This document shows positions 8,869 to 17,928 of a DNA stretch of 64,000 nt, piece by piece. The first letter of the stretch is position 1; every line of letters starts with the position of its first letter. The stretch lies in NCBI GenBank assembly GCA_947498125.1, contig CANMJH010000001.1, positions 248,001 through 312,000 on the forward strand, in the 5' to 3' direction. The position numbers were made by a program, and so were the translations under genes. A model generated the notes under the pieces. That model did not search any database. It was not told the origin of the DNA and saw only the letters and a list, made by a program, of their open reading frames with translations. The stretch comes from an uncultured Nioella sp. (GTDB lineage Bacteria > Pseudomonadota > Alphaproteobacteria > Rhodobacterales > Rhodobacteraceae).

Positions 8869-10299
8869 GTGTCGATTAAGGAGTTTGACCCGTTTCAGGG
8901 GCAGTGTCAGCGGATCAGAGAGAAGCTTGATCAGGTACGCCTATCCGATCCGGACTTTCAGGTGTTTGGGGCCGCGAGCCACAAATACCAGATGGGTACT
9001 CCCTTGGCTTTGGCAGACCTGCACGAGATTGAAACGCAATGCGGTATTCGTTTTCCGGCGGATTTCGGGGCATTCCTTACGCAAGTTGGCCATGGTGCAG
9101 CGCAGGGCGGCGCCGCCGCTGCCGGGCCGTTTTACGGGATCACCTCGTTGAAACCGGATCTCCTCTTGAGCGCGCAGGGCAAGGCATTGGCGTATCCTGC
9201 GATGATCCACCCGGCCATGTCGAATGAAGACTGGTCTCATCTCACTCAAGGGGATGATGACCCGCACGATGACAATTACATCCAAAACCAAGACAGCGCT
9301 TATGGTGGGATCCTGTACCTTGGTGAGCAGGGCTGTGACTTTTGGCACGGTCTTGTCCTGAACGGCCCATTTCGGGGGCGGGTGGTCTATATGGGGGCAG
9401 ACATAGATGCTCCGGTATTCACGTTCGAGGCAAACTTCCTTGATTGGTATGAACGCTGGTTGGATGAGATCCTGTCAGGTGTCTTAAAACAAAAACGCGC
9501 AAGCTGGTTCGGGTCGACCATGGGGGGAGATGACGCGCATCTTATGTCGGTTTTTGATGCAACCGAGGATGTAGACACCAAAACCCAAGCATTGCAGGGA
9601 CTAATCAAGCTCGTCACGGTCGCGCCAAGCACATGTGAATATTTAGACAAGCTGTGCGATCATCTTGATCCTGACATCCGCAATGCGGCTCTTCGGGCTT
9701 TGACAAAGTTTGATTTGGCTTGCGCACGGCCCCATTTGGAGCGGTTTTTGGCTTTGGATGATGAAAGCCGGCGGGTTGCGTGCCGGGCGATTGTTCAGTT
9801 GTCCGAGGGCGAAACGATATTTTTCGGGCAACATGTTCTGGCGCATTTGAGTGATATCGAAGATGAGGACACTTTCTTTGCTGCGCTTTGGTTGCTACGC
9901 AGTGAAGGTGTTGATTTCACGTATGAAATGCATCCGCTGGCCAAGCACCCACGCGCCGGTTTTCGCAAGCATGTGATTGCGCATCTTCAGGGGGCTCGTA
10001 ACAAACAGCAATGTGTTGACCTATTAGTGGATGCACTGGAAGATCCGTCGCCCCTTGTCGTTCATGCCGCTTTACAGGCACTGGAGGGCGTAGAAGGTGA
10101 TCGCTTACTTGACGCCTACAGAACCGTTGCGCATCGGTTTCCGGTCGAAGAATTTTTCATCAGGGAAAATTTGAAACACCGCCTCCGTCCTTATGGCTAT
10201 ACGACGGTTGAGCATTTTGAGCGCGCAAGAATTGCACCTCTGAAGATGCAGTTTCGAAAATTGGCGGCACGTCTTGGGTGGCGGAAAACAGAAACCTGA
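8869..10299 (+). CDS. SMI1/KNR4 (SUKH) domain protein with HEAT-like repeats
   Basis: The start is GTG 8869, with a perfect AGGAGG at 8858-8863 and 5-base spacing. Residues about 40-215 form a SMI1/KNR4 domain: GTPLALADLHEIETQCGI, then FPADFGAFLTQVG, then a glycine/alanine-rich segment and YLGEQGCDFWHGLVL. From about residue 235 to 430 there are helical HEAT-like repeats (LDPDIRNAALRAL, DDESRRVACRAI, PSPLVVHAALQAL). SUKH domains are common immunity proteins against secreted nuclease toxins, and HEAT repeats are protein-binding scaffolds. No toxin or secretion gene flanks it, so an immunity role is only a hypothesis. It is an isolated rightward gene among leftward genes. Confidence 0.82.
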   Translation: MSIKEFDPFQGQCQRIREKLDQVRLSDPDFQVFGAASHKYQMGTPLALADLHEIETQCGIRFPADFGAFLTQVGHGAAQGGAAAAGPFYGITSLKPDLLLSAQGKALAYPAMIHPAMSNEDWSHLTQGDDDPHDDNYIQNQDSAYGGILYLGEQGCDFWHGLVLNGPFRGRVVYMGADIDAPVFTFEANFLDWYERWLDEILSGVLKQKRASWFGSTMGGDDAHLMSVFDATEDVDTKTQALQGLIKLVTVAPSTCEYLDKLCDHLDPDIRNAALRALTKFDLACARPHLERFLALDDESRRVACRAIVQLSEGETIFFGQHVLAHLSDIEDEDTFFAALWLLRSEGVDFTYEMHPLAKHPRAGFRKHVIAHLQGARNKQQCVDLLVDALEDPSPLVVHAALQALEGVEGDRLLDAYRTVAHRFPVEEFFIRENLKHRLRPYGYTTVEHFERARIAPLKMQFRKLAARLGWRKTET

Positions 10300-10425
10300 C
10301 GCTGTGCGATGTCGCAGATTCTAAGGTCATGACGCGACAGATCGCTTCGAGTGGGGGCAGGATCTGCAAAGCCATGAAGGCTGAGCTGCAACGGCGATAA
10401 GACCTCTGCGTTGCCGAAATTATGC

Positions 10426-10490
10426 CAATCAGGACGCTTTATTGAAACGCCCTGATTGAGACATATAATCCGTAATTATCTGAAATTACG
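10426..10490. terminator. Two hairpins in a convergent gene junction
   Basis: CAATCAGG (10426-10433) pairs with CCTGATTG (10451-10458); a second stem, CGTAATT (10471-10477) with AATTACG (10484-10490), spans the stop codon of the leftward J-domain gene. They lie where the rightward SMI1/HEAT gene and leftward J-domain gene meet and probably end one or both transcripts. Neither has a strong T run. Confidence 0.4.
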
Positions 10491-11102
10491 ACTTTCTTTG
10501 ACCTGATCCCAGGCCCAAACAACCTCTTGCAGCTGTTCTTCCTGGCTTCGGTCGCCGCCATTCATATCTGGATGCAGGACTTTGATCAGCTTTTTATATG
10601 CTTTGCGGATCTCTGCCTTGTCCCAATGGTCTTTTGCTTCAAGGATTTCCAGCGCACGTCGCTCGGTTGGTGGAAGACGGCGGCCACCGCCAGCACCCTT
10701 GCCCTTGTTCTGCGTTGCATTGCCGCCCAGAACCTGATGCGCGTCATCGATGCCCAAGCGCGACCAGGCACGCTCCTCGACCGATTTCTTCATGGTCTTC
10801 GTCGGGCGATCCCAAACCTTGTCGCGCTCCATCTGCGCTTCCATTTCGGCTTCGGTTGTTCCCTCGAAGAAGTTCCACTTCAGATTGTATTCACGCACAT
10901 GTTCTTTGCAGAACCAAAGGAAGTCATCCAGCACGTCGGGCGATTTTGGCGCACGGTACTGACCTGACTCGCGGCAGCCCTCGTGGTGGCACTCCCGCTT
11001 AGACGTTTCAAACGCCCCTGACATACCGCGACGACCGCCGCGGCGCTTTTTCTTGTCCGATGATACACGGAGATCAAAGTTAAACGGGTCTTCACCGGCC
11101 AT
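10476..11102 (-). CDS. J-domain protein (DnaJ-like co-chaperone)
   Basis: From ATG 11102 the protein has 208 residues; GAAGGA lies 6 bases upstream, better than the ATG two codons earlier at 11108. The J domain is at the C-terminus (about 145-208) with the HPD motif at 177-179 that stimulates Hsp70 ATPase, followed by helix IV residues EEQLQEVVWAWDQVK. The N-terminus is basic (DKKKRRGGRRG), then a segment with C38, C43 and C65 that may bind zinc (RECHHEGCRESG). This family is a conserved neighbour of cobS in Rhodobacteraceae; here two genes separate them. The client is unknown. Confidence 0.9.
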   Translation of the reverse strand: MAGEDPFNFDLRVSSDKKKRRGGRRGMSGAFETSKRECHHEGCRESGQYRAPKSPDVLDDFLWFCKEHVREYNLKWNFFEGTTEAEMEAQMERDKVWDRPTKTMKKSVEERAWSRLGIDDAHQVLGGNATQNKGKGAGGGRRLPPTERRALEILEAKDHWDKAEIRKAYKKLIKVLHPDMNGGDRSQEEQLQEVVWAWDQVKESRNFR

Positions 11103-11376
11103 TGGCATTCCTTCTCGACTCGGGAGACGCAGTCTAAGGTTTTTTCGACGGGATTGAAGGGGGCAGGCTAAGAAATCCACCCTGTCGGCAGAAATTATGA
11201 GCCGCTCAATTCCGCGAAACACTTTGCAATAGATCTGAGGGGATTTGCGAAGGAAATTGAAAGCCGGGGTTGGATTTTGCGTAATTTTAATGCGTAATGG
11301 TGTCCAATCGCAGCAGTCCGCCCGGTTAATAAGCGGTACTTTCATGACTGCGATGCCAAAGTCAGGGAGGCGTATC

Positions 11377-13257
11377 GTGGAGCCAGTAAGTTTTACCCTT
11401 GAGATGGGGGTCGTGATCGCCACTTTGTGTTTTACTGTCTTCCTTTTTGTATCAGAGATTATCCGGATCGATCTTGCCGCGATCCTCGTGTTGGTTTTGA
11501 TCGGGCTGCTCAGCTACGTACCGGGCCTGGACACTTTGGCCGATGTTAATCACCTTTTTGATGGGTTTGCCTCTAACGCCGTGATTTCAATTATCGCGGT
11601 CATGATCGTCGGGGCAGGGCTGGATAAAACGGGAATCATGAATAAGGTTGCTGCGGTGATCCTGAAACGTGGCGGCACAACCGAAGGGCGTATTCTTCCC
11701 ATCGTATCGGGCACTGTGGGTGTAATCAGCTCCTTCATGCAGAATGTTGGCGCAGCGGCGCTGTTTCTTCCTGTGGTCAGCCGTATTTCGGCGCGTACCG
11801 GGATCCCGCTCAGCCGCCTTTTGATGCCCATGGGCTTTTGCGCAATCCTTGGCGGAACGATGACAATGGTCGGTTCATCGCCGCTTATTTTGTTGAATGA
11901 TCTTATCGAAACAGCCAATGCCAGTCTTAGCCCCGATCAACAGATCGAACCCTTTGGGTTATTTTCCGTGACGCCCATTGGGCTTGCTTTGATCGTAACA
12001 GGCATCTTGTATTTTCTGTTTTTGGGGCGGTGGGTATTGCCGAATACTTCAGAGAATGACGGCACCAGTGGCGAAGGTACCTCTGATTACCTGACACGTG
12101 TTTATGGGTTAAAAACCAATGTGTTCGAGGTCGAAGTTCCCATAGGAAGCCCTATCGTTGGAAAGACTTTGCTAGAGGTCAACGAGGCCCATCACCTCTA
12201 TATTATTTCGACCTACTACAAAGGCAAAGTTTCGATGGCCCAAGTGGTCAACGCAGTGATTGCCGACCCGTGCCGGTTGGCAATTATAGGCGAGCGAAAC
12301 GCGGTTGAGGCTTTGGCCAAAGAATACGGGCTTGGGATACGCCCGCATCTGGACGTTTTTGCAGAGGAATTCGCGCCAACAAATGCAGGTATCGCTGAGG
12401 TTGTGATCCCGGCAGATTCCAAGCTGGTTGGCAAATGCGCGCGTGAGTTGCTGATGCGCAAGACGTTCGGTCTGAGCCTGTTGGCTATTCGCCGGGGCGA
12501 AGAAAATCTCAGCCATGTTGAAACGCCCGACCATGAAGCGACCTCAATTGGTGAGGTGAAGTATCAGGTTGGGGACACTCTGGTCGCCCATACCCGATGG
12601 GATAACCTGACGCGGCTTAAACGGGACCGCAATTTCGTGATCGTGACGTCCGATTTCCCGCAAGATGAACTGCGCCCGCAGAAGGTGATCTGGGCATTGG
12701 CATTCTTTCTGATCTCTCTGTCCCTGATCCTTTTTACCGATATCCGTTTGTCGCTATGCCTGCTAACCGGAGCGACGGGTATGCTGTTGTCTCGGGTGCT
12801 GTCGGTTGATGAGGCCTATAACGCCGTGGGGTGGAATACGGTCTTTCTTCTGGCCAGCCTGATACCGTTGGGCCAAGCCGTGCAGTCAACGGGCACGGCG
12901 GCGTGGATTGCACAGCAGATCCTGGTGGTGCTCGATGGTTGGCCGCTTTGGTCATTGCAAGTGGGCATCGCGATCCTTGCGACGGGGTTTTCGTTGGTGA
13001 TGAGCAATGTCGGCGCGACGGTTCTTTTGGTGCCGCTGGCGATATCTATCGCGATAACGGCAGGTGGAAACCCTGGGGTCTTTGCCCTGACGGTTGCCAT
13101 ATCTACTTCAAATTCCTTCATAATTCCGACCCATCAGGTCAACGCGCTGATCATGGGGCCGGCGGGGTATAAGGTTAAGGATTTTGTGAAGAGCGGTGGG
13201 ATTATGACGGTGCTGTTCTTGGTGGTCTCGATGCTGATGCTGAACCTCGTCTACTGA
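11377..13257 (+). CDS. SLC13-family permease with two RCK_C (TrkA-C) domains
   Basis: The start is GTG 11377, with AGGGAGG 6 bases upstream; in-frame codons back to 11245 lack this. The 626-residue inner-membrane protein has the N-terminal half of an SLC13/DASS-like anion carrier (about five helices, with QNVGAAALFLPV and GTMTMVGSSPLIL, the conserved Ser-Ser-Pro hairpin motif), then two cytosolic RCK_C domains at about 235-430 (SPIVGKTLLEV and SKLVGKCARELLM), then the C-terminal helices with the matching motif SNVGATVLLVPLAI. The substrate is probably sulfate or a dicarboxylate, but cannot be fixed. It is divergent from the J-domain gene and converges with the DUF4177 gene 9 bases away. Confidence 0.9.
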   Translation: MEPVSFTLEMGVVIATLCFTVFLFVSEIIRIDLAAILVLVLIGLLSYVPGLDTLADVNHLFDGFASNAVISIIAVMIVGAGLDKTGIMNKVAAVILKRGGTTEGRILPIVSGTVGVISSFMQNVGAAALFLPVVSRISARTGIPLSRLLMPMGFCAILGGTMTMVGSSPLILLNDLIETANASLSPDQQIEPFGLFSVTPIGLALIVTGILYFLFLGRWVLPNTSENDGTSGEGTSDYLTRVYGLKTNVFEVEVPIGSPIVGKTLLEVNEAHHLYIISTYYKGKVSMAQVVNAVIADPCRLAIIGERNAVEALAKEYGLGIRPHLDVFAEEFAPTNAGIAEVVIPADSKLVGKCARELLMRKTFGLSLLAIRRGEENLSHVETPDHEATSIGEVKYQVGDTLVAHTRWDNLTRLKRDRNFVIVTSDFPQDELRPQKVIWALAFFLISLSLILFTDIRLSLCLLTGATGMLLSRVLSVDEAYNAVGWNTVFLLASLIPLGQAVQSTGTAAWIAQQILVVLDGWPLWSLQVGIAILATGFSLVMSNVGATVLLVPLAISIAITAGGNPGVFALTVAISTSNSFIIPTHQVNALIMGPAGYKVKDFVKSGGIMTVLFLVVSMLMLNLVY

Positions 13258-13266
13258 CGAGGGGTT

Positions 13267-13755
13267 TTATTCAGCGGCGAGGCTGCGCAGGCGTTGGGTA
13301 TCGCGGCGCGATTCGAGGACGTTGAGAATCGAATCCGGCTCGGCCTCTTCCTGCATCTCGCTGCCATCTTCCCAGCCGCTACGGGTCTCAGAAACAAGCC
13401 GCGGAAAAAACGGCGCGGGAGGAGTTTTTGGCTCAACAACGGGCTCCGGCAGAGCTTCCGCGACGGGCGGCGTGGCCTTTTCCAGTTCGACCGGGTCCGC
13501 GGGCATCTCTACCACATCTTCGGCAACCGGGCGGCGAAAAACCAGCATGTTGTGATAGACGGTGCGGGTTTTGGTCAGGCCCTGACGTTCCTCAGCGGGC
13601 AATGTATCGGCGCGCACATAGTCCCAGCCATCTTTGCCCAATGTGTTCATGGCAGTTGCCAAAGCATGCGCAAACCGAGCCTCGGGGCTTCGCAACCCTT
13701 TGGCTTTCAGGCCCTTTGTGGGGGCCGGAACGACGATATATTCAAACTTGGACAT
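13267..13755 (-). CDS. DUF4177-type protein
   Basis: The 162-residue protein opens MSKFEYIVVPAPTKGLKAKG, and its first 75 residues follow the DUF4177 layout: a beta strand with YIVVPAP, a helix, then LGKDGWDYVRADTLPAEERQG, where the GWxYVxAxxLP element is the family signature, and MLVFRRP. The rest is a proline/glutamate-rich low-complexity tail ending in a basic stretch (SRRDTQRLRSLAAE). It is predicted cytosolic. The function is unknown. The stop lies 9 bases from the stop of the convergent permease gene. Confidence 0.85.
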   Translation of the reverse strand: MSKFEYIVVPAPTKGLKAKGLRSPEARFAHALATAMNTLGKDGWDYVRADTLPAEERQGLTKTRTVYHNMLVFRRPVAEDVVEMPADPVELEKATPPVAEALPEPVVEPKTPPAPFFPRLVSETRSGWEDGSEMQEEAEPDSILNVLESRRDTQRLRSLAAE

Positions 13756-13925
13756 AAGCCCCCAGACGCAACATTCACCATGATTACCTTACGGGCAGCG
13801 CGGAATTCCACCAAGTCACAAACGGGCCATCACAGGTGTGTTTCCCCGTTGGAAACAGGGCCAAAACAGGTGGTGCGAGGCATGCACCTGCCGTGGACAT
13901 GTGATGCAAGTTACGGTGTGTTGAG

Positions 13926-14324
13926 TTAACTGAAACTGAGCACGGCTAAGACCACAGCAAGGGTAGCTGCACCAGTCACAAGCATCCCCAGCTTTTTGAC
14001 CTTTGCAGGTGTTTCTGGTTCTGGGCGCAAAAGGGCCGCCTGCGCAGCGACGGCGGCGACGCTCATGCCCAGCACAACAAGGATTTTGACCCAGAACCAA
14101 AAGGGCAACCCCGACAGGGTGTAAGTCGTGCTGACCATCCAGATACCAGTGATCCAGAGCAGAATGAGGGCGACAAAGGCAATGCGGCTGATGCGCTTTT
14201 GAATTGGCCGAGTAACCGGCGCGCCATCTGGCCCGGCCATGACACCGATGACGTAATTTGCAACGCCGCCGCCAAGTCCGATGGCGAGTGCAAGAAAATG
14301 CAAGATTTTCAGGGTGGCAAACAT
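13926..14324 (-). CDS. Small integral membrane protein, 132 residues
   Basis: ATG 14324 gives MFATLKILHFLALAIGLGGGVANY; the open frame upstream to 14393 adds a charged extension without membrane character. Four hydrophobic segments are visible (about 5-28, 48-66, 74-95 and 112-131), with a conserved-looking HFLALAIGLGGG. The pattern recalls CopD/DUF2269-like four-helix membrane proteins, but I cannot place it firmly. Between it and the DUF4177 gene is a 170-base spacer with a 7-bp stem (TGTTTCC at 13839-13845, GGAAACA at 13851-13857). Confidence 0.7.
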   Translation of the reverse strand: MFATLKILHFLALAIGLGGGVANYVIGVMAGPDGAPVTRPIQKRISRIAFVALILLWITGIWMVSTTYTLSGLPFWFWVKILVVLGMSVAAVAAQAALLRPEPETPAKVKKLGMLVTGAATLAVVLAVLSFS

Positions 14325-14514
14325 GCTACGGCTCCGGATTGCGTACCGGTAGCCTAAAGAGAATTCGGGCGCGGGGGAAGTGCCGGACCACAATGCGAAT
14401 TTTAAGAAGCACTGTATGCCAATGGGCCTGATTTTGGGTGTCCCAGTTGTTCAGCAGCGCCGTGTCAGGAAATGCCCCCGCCGACCATTATTAAGCGGCA
14501 GAGGACAAAATTCT

Positions 14515-16029
14515 TTAGTCAGCCAGTTTTTTCGCAACCAGCTCGTTCACGGCTTTAGGGTTGGCCTTGCCGCCGGTCGCTTTCATCACCTGACCTACAA
14601 ACCAGCCCGCCAGTTTGGGGTTGGCTTTGGCCTTTTCGACCTGCGCAGGGTTGGCGGCGATGATCTCGTTCACGGCAGCCTCAATCGCGCCGGTATCTGT
14701 GACCTGCTTCATGCCCTCGGTTTCCACGATCTCATCAGGGTCGCGGTCTTGGGTATAGGCGATTTCAAACACGTCCTTCGCGATTTTGCCCGAGATGGTG
14801 TCGGCTTTGATCAGCTTGATGATCTGCGCCAGACGGGCCGGGCTGATGGGGCTGTCTTTGATCGAGGCATCGTCTTTCTTCAGGCGTCCGAAAAGCTCGT
14901 TGATGACCCAGTTGGCGGCCAGTTTGCCGTCGCCAGCGCCACCCACCACGGCTTCAAAGAACTCGGCATCGCGGGTTTCGGCGGTCAGGACGGATGCGTC
15001 GTAATCCGACAGGCCAAATTCAGAGATAAAGCGGGCCTTCTTGGCATCAGGAAGCTCTGGCAGGTTTTCGGCAATGCCATCGACCCAATCTTGCTCAATA
15101 TTCAGAGGCAAGAGATCAGGGCAGGGGAAATAGCGGTAATCATGCGCTTCTTCTTTGGAGCGCATGGAGCGGGTTTCGTTCTTATCAGGATCATACAGCC
15201 GGGTTTCCTGATCGACCGCGCCGCCGCCCTCAACGATTTTGATCTGGCGCTTGGCCTCAACATCGATGGCCGCTTGGATAAAGCGCATCGAGTTCATGTT
15301 CTTGATCTCGCAACGTGTGCCGAGATGGCCGAAATCGCCGGTCTCGCGGTAGCGTTCATAGGCGCCGGGTTGGCAGATGGACACGTTCACATCCGCACGC
15401 AGGTTGCCGTTTTGCATATTACCGTCACAGGTGCCGAGATAGCGTAGAATCTGGCGCAGTTTGACGACATAGGCCGCCGCCTCTTCGGGGCCGCGAATGT
15501 CGGGGCGGCTGACGATCTCCATCAGCGCCACACCGGTGCGGTTCAGGTCGACGAACGACATATGCGGGTCCATGTCGTGGATGGATTTACCGGCATCCTG
15601 TTCCAGATGGATACGCTCGATGCGGACCAGACGCGCCGTGCCATCCCCCATCTCAACCAGCACTTCACCTTCGCCCACGATGGGGTGGTACAACTGAGAG
15701 ATCTGATAGCCCTGCGGCAGGTCAGGATAGAAATAGTTTTTGCGGTCGAAGGCAGAGAACAGGTTGATCTCGGCCTTGAGGCCCAACCCGGTGCGCACGG
15801 CTTGCTCAACGCAGAACTCGTTGATGACGGGCAACATGCCCGGCATGCCTGCGTCAACAAAAGCGACGTTTGAATTTGGCTCGGCCCCAAAGGTGGTGGA
15901 GGCGCCGGAAAAGAGCTTGGAATTTGAGGACACCTGAGCATGCACTTCCATGCCGATCACCAGTTCCCAATCTTGTTTGGCACCGGCAATGGTTTTCACT
16001 TTTGGGGTCTCATACGTCAGGTCGAGCAT
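14515..16029 (-). CDS. gatB: Asp-tRNA(Asn)/Glu-tRNA(Gln) amidotransferase subunit B
   Basis: GatB is the kinase/transamidase and tRNA-recognising subunit of GatCAB, which converts misacylated Glu-tRNA(Gln) and Asp-tRNA(Asn). From ATG 16029 the protein begins [16 protein letters not shown] and has 504 residues, the normal size. The family signatures are plain: [12 protein letters not shown] near the N-terminus, [19 protein letters not shown], and the C-terminal YqeY-like tail domain ending [19 protein letters not shown] in two adjoining motifs. gatA and gatC are not in this window. It stands as a monocistronic unit with a 190-base gap to the membrane protein downstream. Confidence 0.98.
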   Translation of the reverse strand: MLDLTYETPKVKTIAGAKQDWELVIGMEVHAQVSSNSKLFSGASTTFGAEPNSNVAFVDAGMPGMLPVINEFCVEQAVRTGLGLKAEINLFSAFDRKNYFYPDLPQGYQISQLYHPIVGEGEVLVEMGDGTARLVRIERIHLEQDAGKSIHDMDPHMSFVDLNRTGVALMEIVSRPDIRGPEEAAAYVVKLRQILRYLGTCDGNMQNGNLRADVNVSICQPGAYERYRETGDFGHLGTRCEIKNMNSMRFIQAAIDVEAKRQIKIVEGGGAVDQETRLYDPDKNETRSMRSKEEAHDYRYFPCPDLLPLNIEQDWVDGIAENLPELPDAKKARFISEFGLSDYDASVLTAETRDAEFFEAVVGGAGDGKLAANWVINELFGRLKKDDASIKDSPISPARLAQIIKLIKADTISGKIAKDVFEIAYTQDRDPDEIVETEGMKQVTDTGAIEAAVNEIIAANPAQVEKAKANPKLAGWFVGQVMKATGGKANPKAVNELVAKKLAD

Positions 16030-16306
16030 TGGGGGTGTCCTTGGGCGTTTCAATTCCGCATTCTGCGGTCCTGTGTTTAGGTGAGAGCGTTAGCCCATGC
16101 AAGGTGCTGTGGAGCGATCCATCAAACAACCGAGCCGACGCAATTATCATGGCGTGCCTCTCGTCATTGCGTTCCGCATTGTTTTGAAAACAAGGGTAAA
16201 GGCACATGGGCTATGTGCCTACTACGCCGGTGGGTACTATCTGTAGTTGGATTTTTGCCTTCGCGACCGGTTGTGCCACCATAACTGTCTAATTGGGAGG
16301 GAATTC

Positions 16307-16591
16307 ATGACATATTCAGCGATATCGCATTGGACGGCGACCGAGTGGAATGACGGGATGGAAGACATTGCGCGCACCAAGTTTGTGCCGCTTATCATGT
16401 CGGTTGGCGCGTCTCGGGTGCAGATGATCCGCACGGGCGATCTGACGTTTACGGTTGTGACCGAATATTCGGACGAAGCAACGGCCAATGCCGCGCAAGA
16501 GAAGATTGCCGCGATCAGGGCGCAAGCCGCCGAGGAATTGCCGATGACGATGGATAGCAACGCGGCTGGCGGCGTGTTTGCCAGCGGATAG
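16307..16591 (+). CDS. Small cytosolic protein, possible dimeric alpha/beta barrel fold
   Basis: ATG 16307 follows GGGAGG 6 bases upstream and gives 94 residues (MTYSAISHWTATEW). The sequence alternates strands and helices (LTFTVVTEYSDEATANAAQEKIAAI split by the Thr-Val-Val strand) in the way of ABM-type or EthD-like ferredoxin-fold proteins, but no catalytic residue can be named. It stands alone and is followed by a strong terminator. I do not know its function. Confidence 0.75.
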   Translation: MTYSAISHWTATEWNDGMEDIARTKFVPLIMSVGASRVQMIRTGDLTFTVVTEYSDEATANAAQEKIAAIRAQAAEELPMTMDSNAAGGVFASG

Positions 16592-16639
16592 TGTGCGATT
16601 TAGGGCGGCCAAGGTATTAGTTTTAATCGGAAGTAATGT

Positions 16640-16678
16640 GGCGAAGGCGATTTGAACCCGCCTTCGCCGTTTTGATTT
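16640..16678 (+). terminator. Rho-independent terminator
   Basis: A 10-bp perfect stem, GGCGAAGGCG (16640-16649) with CGCCTTCGCC (16659-16668), has a 9-base loop and is followed by GTTTTGATTT. It ends the rightward small gene whose stop is at 16591 and reaches the stop of the convergent membrane gene. Confidence 0.85.
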
Positions 16679-17411
16679 AGGCCGCCAATGCCGTGACACG
16701 AGACTCTCGTAACTTGGCAAGCGATATGAAATGCGCCGCCATGAACAGCGCCACAAAGAAACCGGGGAACAGCGCCAGAGGGTAATGGTTGATGATGTTT
16801 GGCGCGTCGCGCGACATCAGATGCAAGAAGCCCTCGGAGGTCATAAGACCGGTCAGAATGGCGATCAGGAAATCGACCAGTCCAATCACATTGGCCCGTA
16901 TGACCAGACGCCTTGCGTCGGGCGCGTTGTTATTCACGGCCTTCATCGCCTGATATCCGGCGACCCCGGCCCAGATATCGCCAAGTCCCGCGGGCAGCGC
17001 GAATTGCCAGGGGATGACGCCCAAAGCCCAACCGATCAGGAATATCCCGCCCATAGCGCGGGGGATTTGAAAGCCAACCAGATACTCCTGACCCATCGCG
17101 TCGGTAATTTTTCGGCCCGTCGCGGTGAAACGGCCCAAAACAAAGAGCAGCCCCGCGCCGCCAAACATGAACATCAAAACAAAGGGCGGGTCAGCCAATG
17201 TAGGGGGCGGCATGAAGAGATCAGCGCGCGCCATTTGTGTGGCGGCCGCATACCACAGCCCAAGAATAACCGCGACGACGCTTGCCGCGGTCACAACAAC
17301 ACGACGTGGTAAATTGGCGGCTTTTGCGTTGATTGCGATGATGACCACGATCATCGCGGGCAGCAGCACCGCGAAGACATGGACGTAGCTTTCGATAAGG
17401 GTGTTGAACAT
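16677..17411 (-). CDS. Polytopic membrane protein, function unknown
   Basis: ATG 17411 has AGGAG 7 bases upstream and begins MFNTLIESYVHVFAVLLPA (244 residues). Six or seven hydrophobic segments can be seen, including LPAMIVVIIAI, VVAVILGLWYAAA, VLMFMFGGAGLLFVLG, GGIFLIGWALGVIP and LFPGFFVALFMAAHF. I know no named family for it. It is divergently transcribed from an HxlR-type regulator, with a shared inverted-repeat operator candidate in between, so it is the likely target of that regulator. Confidence 0.8.
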   Translation of the reverse strand: MFNTLIESYVHVFAVLLPAMIVVIIAINAKAANLPRRVVVTAASVVAVILGLWYAAATQMARADLFMPPPTLADPPFVLMFMFGGAGLLFVLGRFTATGRKITDAMGQEYLVGFQIPRAMGGIFLIGWALGVIPWQFALPAGLGDIWAGVAGYQAMKAVNNNAPDARRLVIRANVIGLVDFLIAILTGLMTSEGFLHLMSRDAPNIINHYPLALFPGFFVALFMAAHFISLAKLRESRVTALAA

Positions 17412-17440
17412 GGGCATCTCCTTTTTTGATTTCACTTTGG

Positions 17441-17463
17441 ATAGTCACTATAAAAAATATAGT
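17441..17463. promoter_or_regulatory. Operator candidate for the HxlR regulator
   Basis: The divergent spacer holds three copies of an ATAGT/ACTAT half-site: ATAGT-C-ACTAT at 17441-17451 and ACTATA-AAAAA-TATAGT at 17447-17463. Inverted repeats of this size between an HxlR gene and a divergent gene are the usual arrangement for autoregulation. Binding is inferred. Confidence 0.55.
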
Positions 17464-17502
17464 CAATTCACAAAGTGGATTGTCTGGTTTATACGAGGCC
17501 TC

Positions 17503-17823
17503 ATGAAACCGATCAGCCGCGATAACTGCCCGATCCACCGGGCCACAAATGAGATGGGCGACCAGTGGTCGCTTTTGATCCTGCGCGAGTTCTTTTTGGA
17601 AGGGCCGCGTCGTTTTCAGGATTTGCAGGCTGAACTGGGCCTGTCCCCGAATACTCTGTCGGCGCGCCTGAAAAAGATGGAGGATGCCGAGATCGTCCAG
17701 CGGCATTTCTATTCCCAAAACCCGCCGCGTGCTGAATACCGCCTGACGGAAAAAGGTCAGGCGCTCAGCCCGGTTATGAATGCGCTCTACGATTGGGGCA
17801 TGGCGCAGACGGATGATCTGTAA
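17503..17823 (+). CDS. HxlR-family winged-helix regulator
   Basis: ATG 17503 gives a 106-residue protein; the frame is open upstream through the operator region but that part is not protein-like. The core follows the HxlR (MarR-like) domain: NCPIHRATNEMGDQWSLLILREFF, where the early cysteine is the one often used for redox or electrophile sensing, RRFQDLQAELGLSPNTLSARL as the recognition helix region, and PRAEYRLTEKG as the wing. It is dimeric in known members. The divergent membrane gene 16677-17411 is the probable regulated partner. Confidence 0.9.
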   Translation: MKPISRDNCPIHRATNEMGDQWSLLILREFFLEGPRRFQDLQAELGLSPNTLSARLKKMEDAEIVQRHFYSQNPPRAEYRLTEKGQALSPVMNALYDWGMAQTDDL

Positions 17824-17928
17824 AACCCAGCAAGGAATTGCCGGAATCTTATGGCCCCGAAAGGTTGGGTGGCCCAACAGGGATTTTTGGACCAGAGACC
17901 AATAACCATTTTATTTGGATATTGCCCG

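Noticed and set aside
11245-11376. Upstream extension of the SLC13 permease
   Set aside because: The frame is open from 11245, but AGGGAGG with correct spacing points to GTG 11377 and the extension is not membrane-protein-like.
14380-15447. 355-codon open frame antisense to gatB
   Set aside because: It mirrors gatB codons, has no recognisable motif and no binding site; a shadow frame.
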